The translations under genes and the position numbers were made by a program. Shown here in pieces: positions 40,114 through 50,603 of a stretch of DNA of 55,739 nucleotides (positions within the stretch are counted from its first letter, which is position 1; each line of letters opens with the position of its first letter). The notes below the pieces were generated by a model that was given only the letters and a program-made list of their open reading frames with translations, ran no database searches and had not been told where the DNA came from. This DNA comes from Thalassolituus sp. (GTDB taxonomy: Bacteria; Pseudomonadota; Gammaproteobacteria; Pseudomonadales; Oceanobacteraceae). Location of the stretch: assembly GCA_006212115.1 (NCBI GenBank), contig PDUK01000012.1, forward strand, positions 1 to 55,739, in the 5' to 3' direction.

Positions 40114-41343
40114 TCAGCTTTTTGTCACAGGAGCTGCACTCGCCAGCAGATCACTCAAAGGAACGTTAAACTGATCATCAAATACATTGCCAAACTCCCT
40201 CTGCCACTGGCGCAGGCTGCCGACCGCCTTATTATCACTGGTCTGGATTTTCTGTAGCTCTTTCAGCGTTTGCCCTGCAAAGAACTCACTGGCCGTAATG
40301 CTCTCCGGCGAGCGCACCCACGCCCAGCGCCCCTCTTCCGTGTATACCACCCAGCCCACTCGGCGAAATTCATTCAGCATATTGGTAACCCTGCCGGCAT
40401 CGACATCACCGAGAGCACGGCGGATATCCAGTTCCCGACTGATGGATTCTCCATTGCGATTTCCAATCAGCAAAGCGGCAAGTCGTAGCCGCTCGCTCAA
40501 CGCAAACCGGCCAGCACCGGGCTTACGATAATGACTTAGCCCGTAACTTAACTCCGCCCCGAGCAGCAACAACATCCAGGACACGTAAATCCACAGAAGA
40601 AATAATGGCACCGCCGCGAAGGCGCCGTAGATCAGTTGATAGGACGGGAATAAACCAAGCGCACTACTGAACAGAAACTTGCCGAACTCGAACGCCGCCG
40701 CAACAATAACCGCCGCAACCGCCGCATGCCCAACCGGCACCTTGCAATTCGGTACCATCAGATACAACACGGTGACCGCAGCCGTTGTCAGCAACCATGG
40801 AATCGCACGAGCAAAAACAGTCAGCGCTCCGCCCGGTGTGTCCTGCCAAAGCGGCATAGACGCCAGCACAGACGAAGTCGCGACAGCAGCACCAAACAAC
40901 AGAGGCCCAAGACTCAACACCGCCCAATAACGAAAAAACGTCTGAATTTTGGAGCGTGAGCTTTCGACATTCCAGATACGGTTAAACTGCCCTTCGATGG
41001 TTTGCAGCAACAGGATACAGGTAACGAACAACGCCGCGATACCGATCCAGGTAAGTTGCCGGGCTTGCTCACTAAACTGTTGCAAGTAACCGGTAATCAC
41101 TTCACTGCCCTGCGGCAAAACGTAACTGAGCAGCTGCTGATTGGCGTCCTGCCCCCATTCCTGCAAAGTTGGAATGGCACTGAGGATCGAGTAGCTCACC
41201 GTAATCACGGGAACCAGAGCAAACAGCGTCGTGTATGTCAGTGCGGCAGCCTCTTTGCGCCGCTCCATACTTTCAAACCGTTTCAGGGTTTGCCACAACA
41301 CTCGACCCACGTGTGCGGGGTCAGGAATAAAACTGGGTTTCAT
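40114..41343 (-). CDS. YihY family inner-membrane protein (UPF0761)
   Basis: Polytopic membrane protein of 409 residues with about six hydrophobic segments in the first 290 residues, starting with a helix after RRKEAAALTYTTLFALVPVI, the family's N-terminal mark. The last 115 residues are a cytoplasmic domain with winged-helix-like sequence. Annotated as ribonuclease BN in older records, but RNase BN activity belongs to a different protein (ElaC), so I do not transfer that name. The yihY–arsC–wrbA cluster also occurs in Pseudomonas. Confidence 0.92.
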   Translation of the reverse strand: MKPSFIPDPAHVGRVLWQTLKRFESMERRKEAAALTYTTLFALVPVITVSYSILSAIPTLQEWGQDANQQLLSYVLPQGSEVITGYLQQFSEQARQLTWIGIAALFVTCILLLQTIEGQFNRIWNVESSRSKIQTFFRYWAVLSLGPLLFGAAVATSSVLASMPLWQDTPGGALTVFARAIPWLLTTAAVTVLYLMVPNCKVPVGHAAVAAVIVAAAFEFGKFLFSSALGLFPSYQLIYGAFAAVPLFLLWIYVSWMLLLLGAELSYGLSHYRKPGAGRFALSERLRLAALLIGNRNGESISRELDIRRALGDVDAGRVTNMLNEFRRVGWVVYTEEGRWAWVRSPESITASEFFAGQTLKELQKIQTSDNKAVGSLRQWQREFGNVFDDQFNVPLSDLLASAAPVTKS

Positions 41344-41399
41344 AGGTATCCTTGTTACAATGCGATGCCAATGTCTGATCGTTATTATCTGGAAAAATC

Positions 41400-42573
<1,174 letters not shown>

Positions 42574-42742
42574 ATCACTCGTCTCGATTCGTTATCAATC
42601 ACATCTCGTTATCAATCAATCCTTCAACACACACCGCTATTAACAGGTGTATCAAAGACAGGCAGGGCTCACTAACCCAATGCGGGGGCTATTCTATGAT
42701 GATTACAACATCTGTGCATAACGCAATCGACGGGTTCCCCCC

Positions 42743-45064
42743 ATGAGAATACAAAAGAAAATTACGCTTAGCGTCGTGGCTTGTACCCTCGCCGCCGTTA
42801 TTCTGACTGCCACAGTCACCATAACAACCTCACTCAAGGCGTCGAGCAGCCACTCAGAAGTACTGGTGAAAAACAATCTGAGTGCACAGAGTCAGCAAAA
42901 AAAGAGTCAGATCGAAAACTACTTCCGTGATACGGATAAACAGCTGCGCCTGCTCGCGCAAAGTCCATTTATACGCGAAACACTGACAGAGCTGATCGCT
43001 GGTTTTGATGCCTATGCGACAGAGGTCAACTTCCGGGATAACAGCAGTCTTATTGAGTACTACGACAACGAGTTCAATCGTCGTTATCAGGACATTACCG
43101 GTAAGTCTGCCGATACCGATTCACTGACCGACAGCCTTAGCGACACCGCTTTGGCTTTGCAGACTAAATACATCTCCGAAAACCCAAATCCACTGGGTGA
43201 GAAGGATAAAATGGATCGCGCGGATACCTACGCGTACTACGACACACTGCACGAAATGATCCACCCCTACCTGCGTGAGTATCTCACCGGTGAAGGTCTC
43301 TACGATGTCTTTCTGGTGTCCGACCGTGGCGACATTGTCTACAGCGTCTACAAGGAGCTGGACTACGCTACGTCCCTGATATCAGGCCCATACAAAGACA
43401 GTGGAATAGCCAAAGCCTTTCGCAATGCAATGACCCTTAATGATGGCGACAGCGCCTTCGTTGACTTCAAGCCTTACACCCCCTCGTACGAAGCGGCCGC
43501 CGCATTCTTGAGTTCCCCTATTTTTATAGGTGATACGCGCATCGGAGCCATGATCATTCAGCTACCGATTGACGCAATTTCCGCCATTATGAGTAACGAT
43601 GGCAACTGGCAGAGTGCTGGACTAGGCCAGACCGGTGACAACTTTCTGGTTGGGGACGATCGCCTGCTGCGCTCAGATATGCGTGCCTTCCAGGCGTCTC
43701 CCGATGAATTTATGAACGCTATTCCAGCAAGCGTCATTTCTGCAAATGAAAAGAGCGCAATACTTCAACGAGGCTCTCTAGTTGGCTACTTCAATGTAGA
43801 CAGCGCCACTGTCGATTCTGGGCTAAGCGGGATGACGGGAGCGCAGCGGATAAACGATATGTACGGCACTCAATTGCTCAGTGCCTATGCGCCTGTCGAA
43901 GTCTTTGGCAAGACATGGGTACTGATCAGCCAGATGAGTGAGAAAGAAGCCTTCGCTGAAGTCGAAGCCGGAACCAAAGAGTTAATACTCTACAGCATTC
44001 TGGCGTCGATCGTACTGGCCATTGGCGGCCTGGTTATTGCTGTTATGTTGGGCGGCTCAGTCACCCGCCCTATTGTTAATTTTATTAAACAGATTCGAAC
44101 CAGCGCGGCAAATAAAGACCTGTCGGTACGGTTTCCCACAGACGGCTCGGAAGAGGTACGAAGCCTTGCTCTCTCACTCAACGATATGATGGGTGACCTT
44201 GATCGTTTTATGGGGCAAGTGAACTCAACCTCAAATAATCTTACTGAGCATGCGCATTCTCTGGAGAAAGTCACTCACTCCACCAGCCAGAAAGTGACGC
44301 GACAGAATGAAGAAGTGAATGCAGCTGCTAAAGCCACACGCGAAGTCAGCGAATCCGTCGGAGAAGTCGCGGCTCACGCAGACAATGCAGCGCAACACGT
44401 GCGCGATACACGTCAACGAATTATGAACAGCCATCAGCTATCGGCAGATGCTCGACAATCTATACGTCACCTGCGTGACAACATGCAGCGCTCTATGACA
44501 TCCATTGAAGCGCTGGAAACCGAAAGTGACAGTATTGGAGCCGTACTGGACGTTATTCAGACCATTGCCGAGCAAACCAATCTTCTGGCACTCAATGCCG
44601 CTATCGAAGCAGCACGTGCCGGCGAACAAGGGCGTGGCTTTGCCGTCGTTGCAGACGAGGTCAGGACTCTCGCCAGCCGTACCGGAGAGAGTACCGACGA
44701 TATTCGTAATCGAATTCAGGCCCTACGGAGCCAGGTGCAGAACGTACGCGAAGCCATATCAGCTTCCGAACAAGACACGCGAAAATCGCTGGACGGCATC
44801 GAAAAAACCGTTGAAGAAATGGACGAAGTCGCCAACAGCGTGGATGGCATAGAGCAAATGAGTATGCAGATTGCGGCCTCTGCGGAAGAGCAAAGCCAGG
44901 TAACATCTGAGATTGAGAAAAACGTCGCTCACGTACGGGATCTCTCTGACGACATTCTTGACTCCACCGCCACCATCAGCACCAGCAGTGAAGAGCTTGG
45001 TGATATCGCCAGAGTAATGAAGTCTCACCTGACGCAATATCACTTCAACAAGTCACACCACTGA
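42743..45064 (+). CDS. Methyl-accepting chemotaxis protein
   Basis: Transmembrane chemoreceptor of 773 residues. A first membrane helix (about 9–30) is followed by a large periplasmic sensor (about 31–408) of the double-Cache type, judged by length and by blocks such as [17 protein letters not shown] and [15 protein letters not shown]. The second helix (about 411–433) leads into a HAMP domain and a cytoplasmic signalling domain with [20 protein letters not shown] and [15 protein letters not shown], the conserved hairpin tip. No C-terminal CheR-binding pentapeptide is present. Ligand unknown. Confidence 0.93.
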   Translation: MRIQKKITLSVVACTLAAVILTATVTITTSLKASSSHSEVLVKNNLSAQSQQKKSQIENYFRDTDKQLRLLAQSPFIRETLTELIAGFDAYATEVNFRDNSSLIEYYDNEFNRRYQDITGKSADTDSLTDSLSDTALALQTKYISENPNPLGEKDKMDRADTYAYYDTLHEMIHPYLREYLTGEGLYDVFLVSDRGDIVYSVYKELDYATSLISGPYKDSGIAKAFRNAMTLNDGDSAFVDFKPYTPSYEAAAAFLSSPIFIGDTRIGAMIIQLPIDAISAIMSNDGNWQSAGLGQTGDNFLVGDDRLLRSDMRAFQASPDEFMNAIPASVISANEKSAILQRGSLVGYFNVDSATVDSGLSGMTGAQRINDMYGTQLLSAYAPVEVFGKTWVLISQMSEKEAFAEVEAGTKELILYSILASIVLAIGGLVIAVMLGGSVTRPIVNFIKQIRTSAANKDLSVRFPTDGSEEVRSLALSLNDMMGDLDRFMGQVNSTSNNLTEHAHSLEKVTHSTSQKVTRQNEEVNAAAKATREVSESVGEVAAHADNAAQHVRDTRQRIMNSHQLSADARQSIRHLRDNMQRSMTSIEALETESDSIGAVLDVIQTIAEQTNLLALNAAIEAARAGEQGRGFAVVADEVRTLASRTGESTDDIRNRIQALRSQVQNVREAISASEQDTRKSLDGIEKTVEEMDEVANSVDGIEQMSMQIAASAEEQSQVTSEIEKNVAHVRDLSDDILDSTATISTSSEELGDIARVMKSHLTQYHFNKSHH

Positions 45065-45188
45065 TCCGGGGCACTACTGATCCAGTGCTCCTCTGGTCTA
45101 GGCCACAGCAGATCCGGAGCCCTTCTGAATAATGCAGTGACGATAACGGCTGGCAGGAAAGCGACAGTTCAAGACGCAACTTTGAAGA

Positions 45189-45289
45189 TATAATGGACTA
45201 CCGGCGCGAACACTCTGTTTCGCGCAGGTTTCACAGACACAGGATCTGGGCTCTCGCCAGCATTCACTCTCTCAGCGTCTGCTCGGCCC
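45189..45289 (+). promoter_or_regulatory. Candidate promoter and structured leader before the GST gene
   Basis: A perfect TATAAT lies at 45189–45194, without a clear -35 box. Beginning ten bases later is a hairpin (GCGCGAA/TTCGCGC, 45204–45210 and 45219–45225), and 45286–45293 reads GCCCTTTT with a partner GGGC at 45248–45251. Together these could be a short leader or an independent small RNA of about 90 bases. All elements except the -10 are weak. Confidence 0.3.
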
Positions 45290-45353
45290 TTTTATTTAAA
45301 CCTCATGTCCGTTATAAACTATACAAATCCATTACATTAACAACGGCTGAATC

Positions 45354-46022
45354 ATGATCACTTTGCATCACTTGGAAAACTCACGTTCACAACGAATCCT
45401 GTGGCTCCTGGAAGAGCTGGGCGTGGACTACGAAATTAAACTCTACAAGCGCGATGCAAAAACCAATCTGGCACCGAAAGAGCTGAAAGCGATTCATCCT
45501 CTGGGCAAGTCCCCTCTTATTACCGATGACGGTCAGGTCGTTGCTGAATCCGCTGTGATCATTAACTACCTGATCAACAAGTACGACGCCGATAAGAAGT
45601 TCTCCTCAAGTGACGCGAAATCTGCACAACAAGCAGACTACTGGTTGCACTTTGCCGAAGGCTCAATGATGCCGTTTCTGGTTATGACTCTGGTCTTCAA
45701 CAAAATCAAAACAGCCCCGATGCCTTTCTTTGCGCGCCCAATCGCTCGCAAGATCGCGGATCAGGTAATGAATACCTTTCTGGCACCGAACGTAGAAAAT
45801 ACTCTGCGTTATGTCGAAGCACATCTGAGCCAGAACACATGGTTTGCAGGTGAGACTATGTCTGCCGCTGACTTTCAGATGATTTTCCCTCTGGAAGCCG
45901 CCATGACCCGTTCAGATGTCGCCAGTAAGCTTCCAGCGATTAATGCTTGGGTTAAAAAGGTTCACGCTCTGCCGGCCTATCAGGCGGGACTGAAAAAAGG
46001 TGGTCCATACGACTACGCCTGA
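45354..46022 (+). CDS. Glutathione S-transferase
   Basis: Soluble GST-family enzyme of 222 residues. The N-terminal thioredoxin-like domain has SRSQRILWLLEELG (the catalytic Ser region), the cis-proline HPLGKSPLI, and the glutathione-binding ESAVIINYL. The C-terminal domain is helical, with the conserved MSAADFQMIFPL N-cap box. It belongs to a broad bacterial class near the Yib/Gst group; substrate unknown. It is followed 86 bases later by cti, a stress gene, and may act in the same conditions. Confidence 0.9.
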   Translation: MITLHHLENSRSQRILWLLEELGVDYEIKLYKRDAKTNLAPKELKAIHPLGKSPLITDDGQVVAESAVIINYLINKYDADKKFSSSDAKSAQQADYWLHFAEGSMMPFLVMTLVFNKIKTAPMPFFARPIARKIADQVMNTFLAPNVENTLRYVEAHLSQNTWFAGETMSAADFQMIFPLEAAMTRSDVASKLPAINAWVKKVHALPAYQAGLKKGGPYDYA

Positions 46023-46108
46023 ACTAACTGATCCTTTTTGCCTCAAAATCAGGCACCTCCCCAGGGGGTGTCACCTCACCGTTCGTGCGAAACAAGAGAT
46101 AAGATTTG

Positions 46109-48496
46109 ATGACCTTTCTGAAAAGAAGCTGGTTTCTGTGGTTAGCTGTACTTACTGGTTGTGCTACAGCAGGTTTTCATTCACTGGATAGTGAAGCCCT
46201 CTTTGGTAAGTCACTGAATGTTGAACGGCGAGCCGACTTCGCCAGCGACGAAGCAGCTTGGTTCCGCGATGAAATCAAACCTATCCTTGATCAACGTTGT
46301 GTCGTCTGTCATGCCTGTAATGATGCACCCTGCCAACTGAAGCTGACATCCCCCGAGGGCATCATGCGCGGGGCGACACCGGTCAAAGTCTACGACGGAA
46401 CACGATTGTTAGCCGCAGAGCCAACCCGCCTTGGCATCGATGCCACCTCGACATCAGAGTGGCGGGAGAAAGGCTTTCATCCAGTACTCAACGAACGAAC
46501 GCAAAGCCCGGATATCAACCTCCAGAACTCTCTGATGTATCAGATGTTATCCCTTAAAAAGGACGCCCCTCAGCCACAAGGCGTTTTATTAAGCGATGAC
46601 TACGACCTGTCGTTGAATCGCGAGCAAACCTGCCCGACACGTGAAGAATTCGACGAATACGCTCAGCAGCATCCGCATTGGGGAATGCCATACGGACTCC
46701 CGCAAATCAGCGAGTCCGAATACGATACTCTGGTAGAGTGGTTACGCTCTGGCGCACCCATGTCGCCGCAAAAAAGTCTGTCTGCCGGCATTAAACAACA
46801 GGTAAAAGACTGGGAAACCTATCTCAACGATGACAGTCTGAAACAGCAACTAGCAAGTCGCTATATGTACGAGCACCTGTTTCTTGCCAGCCTCTACTTT
46901 TCAGACGAGCCTTTATTTCGTGGAATTGAGCCTCGACAGCGTCCTGATTACTTTTTCCGCTTGGTTCGCTCCTATACACCACCAGGCCTCCCAATTGAGA
47001 TCGTTGCTACCCGACGCCCATACGATGACCCGGGTGTAAAACGTATTTACTATCGACTGAAACCCATCGATGAAACCATCGTTGCCAAAACTCATATGCC
47101 CTATCGTCTGAATGATGAGCGAATGAGTTGGATGCAATCATTGTTTAATGAGCCAGAGTACGAAGTTAGCGCTTTACCCAGCTACGACGCCGCTACGGCT
47201 TCGAATCCTTTCGTCGCTTTTCATGATCTACCGGTGACGTCCAGATACCGTTTTATGCTGGAAGAAGCGGAGTACATTATTCGAGGCTTTATTAAAGGGC
47301 CAGTCTGCCGCGGACAAGTCGCATTAAATGTTATCGATGATCACTTCTGGGCTGTTTTTATCGACCCTGACGCGATGGATTCAGATGATTTATCCGCATT
47401 TTTGAAAGAGCAAAGCAATAACCTGCGCTTACCGGGCGAGGCCGAGAGTAACTCAGGCATTTTGACCAACTGGCTACGCTACTCGAAACTGCACGGCAAA
47501 TATTTAGATGCTAAAAATCAAAAAATCCGGGAGGCCTTTCCTGATGGTCAAAAGCTAAATCTTGACCTGATTTGGGACGGTGACGGCCACAATCCGAACG
47601 CTGCACTCACTATTATTCGTCATTTCGACAGTTCTTCTGTGGAGAAAGGTTTCGTAGGCCAACCGACTAAAACAGCCTGGGTCGTCGATTACACCTTGCT
47701 TGAGCGGATTCATTACCTCCTTGTAACGGAATTCGATGTCTACGGTAACGTTGGTCATCAACTTATGACCCGCCTGTATATGGACTTTCTTCGAATGGAG
47801 GGTGAACACAATTTCCTTACCTTCTTACCGCAAGAAAAACGCATTGAACTCGCTAACTATTGGTATCGGGATGCCAGTGACGAAGTAGAGGAGTATCTGG
47901 TTAATTACGAAGACAAGGTAATTACCGATCCGGCCATTGATTATCAAACATCGGATCAGAAAACAGAACTCTACGGATTGCTGAAAAATCACTTAACAGG
48001 AGCGCTTTCGATGCGCTTCCAACTGGCTAATTCTGTTACGCCAGAACGCCTGTCGACTCTGTTGCCGATCAACTCCATTAAGGGTGAGGCCGCAACCTTA
48101 ATGCCAGAAATATCGTACGTTATGGTTGAGCGCGTAATCGGAGAACCTCAGGTATTTACGTTGATGCGTGCCAGCGGTCATACCAACCTGACTGGATTAT
48201 TGTACGAGGAGAATAATCGTCTACCAGAAGAAGACTACCTGACCATTGTTCCCGGCATTCTGGGCACTTACCCCGCCGCTATTTATCACCTACCTGAATA
48301 TAAGCTCGGTGACTTCGTAAGTGGTATTCGTACTCTGGATTCAGAGCAGGGCTACAAAGAGTTTGCCGATGAGTTCGCGATCAGAAGAACTGACACTTCC
48401 TTCTGGAAATACAGCGATACCTTGCACTCGTGGTTTAAGAAAGATCGACCACTCGCTTACGGTGTACTGGATTACGCGAGACTAGAAAATCGCTGA
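46109..48496 (+). CDS. cti: Fatty acid cis/trans isomerase (Cti)
   Basis: Periplasmic haem enzyme that turns cis-unsaturated fatty acids in membrane phospholipids into trans, stiffening membranes under solvent or heat stress. The start ATG 46109 is used (a TTG three bases earlier also reads in frame). Length of 795 fits the family. The N-terminus has a short hydrophobic stretch ending in the lipobox LTGC (Cys18), then the cytochrome c motif CVVCH (Cys64, Cys67, His68). The lipobox suggests membrane anchoring, whereas Pseudomonas putida Cti is described as periplasmic with a cleaved signal. A bidirectional terminator follows. Confidence 0.93.
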   Translation: MTFLKRSWFLWLAVLTGCATAGFHSLDSEALFGKSLNVERRADFASDEAAWFRDEIKPILDQRCVVCHACNDAPCQLKLTSPEGIMRGATPVKVYDGTRLLAAEPTRLGIDATSTSEWREKGFHPVLNERTQSPDINLQNSLMYQMLSLKKDAPQPQGVLLSDDYDLSLNREQTCPTREEFDEYAQQHPHWGMPYGLPQISESEYDTLVEWLRSGAPMSPQKSLSAGIKQQVKDWETYLNDDSLKQQLASRYMYEHLFLASLYFSDEPLFRGIEPRQRPDYFFRLVRSYTPPGLPIEIVATRRPYDDPGVKRIYYRLKPIDETIVAKTHMPYRLNDERMSWMQSLFNEPEYEVSALPSYDAATASNPFVAFHDLPVTSRYRFMLEEAEYIIRGFIKGPVCRGQVALNVIDDHFWAVFIDPDAMDSDDLSAFLKEQSNNLRLPGEAESNSGILTNWLRYSKLHGKYLDAKNQKIREAFPDGQKLNLDLIWDGDGHNPNAALTIIRHFDSSSVEKGFVGQPTKTAWVVDYTLLERIHYLLVTEFDVYGNVGHQLMTRLYMDFLRMEGEHNFLTFLPQEKRIELANYWYRDASDEVEEYLVNYEDKVITDPAIDYQTSDQKTELYGLLKNHLTGALSMRFQLANSVTPERLSTLLPINSIKGEAATLMPEISYVMVERVIGEPQVFTLMRASGHTNLTGLLYEENNRLPEEDYLTIVPGILGTYPAAIYHLPEYKLGDFVSGIRTLDSEQGYKEFADEFAIRRTDTSFWKYSDTLHSWFKKDRPLAYGVLDYARLENR

Positions 48497-48528
48497 CCAA
48501 TATCTCAAGTAGGACATTCAGCAGACAT

Positions 48529-48558
48529 AAAAAATGCCGCTAAACAGCGGCATTTTTT
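48529..48558. terminator. Bidirectional Rho-independent terminator
   Basis: AAAAAATGCCGCT/AGCGGCATTTTTT, a perfect 13-bp stem with an AAAC loop (arms 48529–48541 and 48546–48558). The flanking A and T runs serve both directions, ending cti on the plus strand and the yqaE-like gene on the minus strand. Confidence 0.93.
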
Positions 48559-48570
48559 ATTGTGATCAAA

Positions 48571-48729
48571 TCAGCGTCTCGCGATCACCCATACTGCGTG
48601 AATGATGCCGGGCAGATACCCCAAAAGAGTCAGTAGAATATTTAGCCAGAACGCACCACCTATACCTACTTGTAAAAACACACCTAGAGGGGGCAGCAGT
48701 ACTGATAACAGAATTCGAAGAAGATCCAT
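48571..48729 (-). CDS. YqaE/Pmp3 family small membrane protein
   Basis: Fifty-two residues, beginning MDLLRILLSVLLPPLGVFLQ and ending PGIIHAVWVIARR, a clear match to the UPF0057 proteins (E. coli YqaE, yeast Pmp3). It has two membrane helices with the conserved PPLGV and GYLPGIIHA motifs. GGAG lies eight bases before the ATG. The gene is too short for many ORF callers. In yeast and plants relatives affect ion homeostasis under salt stress; the bacterial role is unclear. Confidence 0.92.
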   Translation of the reverse strand: MDLLRILLSVLLPPLGVFLQVGIGGAFWLNILLTLLGYLPGIIHAVWVIARR

Positions 48730-48804
48730 AGTCAACTCTCCATTAAGAACGTGTACACTTATGATACAGTTCTTAACAGAAAGTTCAGTCTGGCTTAAGG
48801 TGCC

Positions 48805-49380
48805 TTAAAGTCCCGCGTTAGTCAGCAACTCTTCGATGTCGCCATCAGAGGGAATTCGGAAGCTGGAAGTAGTATCAACAACTTCACCCGCTGGATTAAT
48901 CAGGTACTTGTGGAAATTCCAACGAGGGAATTGGGACTGGCTCGCCACTTCCTTAAACAAAGTGTGAGCATCGTCGCCCTTTACCGGTACTGTCGAAAGC
49001 ATCGTGAAAGTCACACCGAAGTTCTTGTAGCACACATCTGCAACTTCAGCCTCGTCTTCCGCCTCTTGATTGAACGAGTCAGACGATACACCAAGAACGA
49101 CCAAACCGCGCTCTTTGTACTTCTGGCTAATCGCTTCCAGATCTTCAAATTGGTCGGTGAATCCACAGTGGCTCGCGGTATTGACCAGCAGCACAGGTTT
49201 GCCCGCTGTGACATCGCACAGGTTCAACATCTTACTGCTGTGCAGCTGCTTCATCGAATGATGGTACAACTCAGGGCACGTCTCAGGATAAGCAGACTCC
49301 CCCTCCGCGAAAGCAGGTAAAACTGTTGAACCAGCAACTGCAATGGTAGTAAGAGCAAGTAAGCGAATTGACCGTTTCAT
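48805..49380 (-). CDS. Secreted glutathione-peroxidase-like protein
   Basis: GPx-family thioredoxin-fold protein of 191 residues from ATG 49380 (GGAGA upstream); the in-frame ATG 49449 is not supported. A signal peptide ends near PAFA (residue 25), so it is periplasmic. The peroxidatic residue is Cys72 (Cys, not selenocysteine) in NTASHCGFTDQ, and the Trp of RWNFHKYLI is kept. The usual CNQF motif is replaced by SDSF, so the catalytic Gln and the neighbouring Cys are missing. A Cys in DVCYKNFGVTF is the resolving-Cys candidate; Cys35 and Cys55 are extra. Activity may be thioredoxin- rather than glutathione-dependent, or altered. Confidence 0.85.
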   Translation of the reverse strand: MKRSIRLLALTTIAVAGSTVLPAFAEGESAYPETCPELYHHSMKQLHSSKMLNLCDVTAGKPVLLVNTASHCGFTDQFEDLEAISQKYKERGLVVLGVSSDSFNQEAEDEAEVADVCYKNFGVTFTMLSTVPVKGDDAHTLFKEVASQSQFPRWNFHKYLINPAGEVVDTTSSFRIPSDGDIEELLTNAGL

Positions 49381-49442
49381 GATAATCTCCGCGTTGATTT
49401 GAACCAGCATAGCAAAAACACGCAGCACCGTCAGGAGATCCC

Positions 49443-50555
49443 ATGGCACTGAGACACTTCATCACGCATAAGATTGCCAAGCTCGAAAAAGAGCCAGCTG
49501 CAACGGTGACTTACAGCGAACTTTCCGGCGATGTTGATGACGAGAGCCTGGCAGACTACTACCAGCGCTGCGCTTCCCAGTTGAAAGGCACCCTACTGCA
49601 ACGCAGCGGTAAGCGATACGGCGTGTTCAATCCCGAGAGCCCGTCTTTCAGTGCGTTAATACGCAACTGGCAAAAAGACAGTATGCCTTTTGCCAGCTGG
49701 GCAAAGAAAGCGGTCGCCCATCTAAGCGCAAGTCTGGATAGTACAGATTTATTGATGGATGGATATCTGGCGCTTTTCCATGAAGAACTTGCCGACGCCG
49801 ATAAGCTCTACATCTTCCACTTAAGATACAAAGACAGTGTGACAGTGGACGCCAACCTGAATCTGTCGGAAACCCGATACCTGGATTTCTCGAGCACTGG
49901 TTTCGGGCTGGTGATCAACCTAACGGACTGGGCTCAGGACGAAGACGCCAAATACATCACGTTCTCGTTTGGCCGAGGTGACCGACCTCTGCAGAACAGT
50001 ATGCTGGATGCCATTGGCTTTACCGATACTCTGAATACCACTGCAGAAACCGAAGAGTTTCTCGAAATTGTCGACTCCTACAGCCGTACACTCCCGGAAG
50101 ATCAGGCGTTTGAATATAAGTCGAAGGTTGTCGACTACTGCATTGAGCAGGACTTAAAAGGCGAGCCCGTGGTCTTTGATGAGCTAGAACATCATCTCGA
50201 CAACGAAACCAACGTCAAACCCGCCGAAGCCTTTTCGCACTACCTGATTGAGAAGAAGAAAGAGCGACGCCAACAACCAGCACCTAACGCAACGCCGGAG
50301 AAGCTGGTCGCCGCTGGCGCACCGGTTGCCGATGTCGCGGATGCCGTTAAAGCCGAACTCATCCCAGACAGGAAAAAACTTAAAGGATTTATTCGATTCA
50401 GTGGCAAAAACAAAGACCTGAGCCTGAGCTTTTCTGCGGCATTGCTCGGTAACGACATCGAGTACAATCCAGCCAACAAGTCTCTGCTGATTCACAAAGT
50501 ACCAGAAAGCCTGTTGAAACAGCTTTCTGATAAGTCGTCTGATCAGCACGATTAA
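49443..50555 (+). CDS. ndpA: Nucleoid-associated protein NdpA (YejK)
   Basis: Nucleoid-associated protein of 370 residues; E. coli YejK has 335. The match starts MALRHFITHKIAKLEKE and includes DADKLYIFHLRY and KYITFSFGRGDRPLQNSMLDAIGF, plus the C-terminal FIRFSGKNKDLSLSFSAALLG. The insert around residues 270–315 is Ala- and Lys-rich and extends the protein. The start has CAGGAG close by. It lies divergent from the peroxidase-like gene and convergent with a lipoprotein gene. Confidence 0.9.
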   Translation: MALRHFITHKIAKLEKEPAATVTYSELSGDVDDESLADYYQRCASQLKGTLLQRSGKRYGVFNPESPSFSALIRNWQKDSMPFASWAKKAVAHLSASLDSTDLLMDGYLALFHEELADADKLYIFHLRYKDSVTVDANLNLSETRYLDFSSTGFGLVINLTDWAQDEDAKYITFSFGRGDRPLQNSMLDAIGFTDTLNTTAETEEFLEIVDSYSRTLPEDQAFEYKSKVVDYCIEQDLKGEPVVFDELEHHLDNETNVKPAEAFSHYLIEKKKERRQQPAPNATPEKLVAAGAPVADVADAVKAELIPDRKKLKGFIRFSGKNKDLSLSFSAALLGNDIEYNPANKSLLIHKVPESLLKQLSDKSSDQHD

Positions 50556-50556
50556 T

Positions 50557-50584
50557 CACAAAAAAGCCCGGCGATGCCGGGCTT
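50557..50584. terminator. Terminator between ndpA and the convergent lipoprotein gene
   Basis: A perfect 9-bp stem AAGCCCGGC/GCCGGGCTT (50564–50572 and 50576–50584) with a 3-base loop. On the minus strand it is followed by TTTTTTGTG, a good terminator for the lipoprotein gene; on the plus strand the tail (AGATTT) is weaker. Confidence 0.88.
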
Positions 50585-50603
50585 AGATTTCACTCGTTAA
50601 CCA

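Noticed and set aside
42574-42742. A sigma-28 promoter for the chemoreceptor
   Set aside because: I looked for TAAAGTTT and GCCGATAA spaced by 11 bases and saw no acceptable match in the gap.
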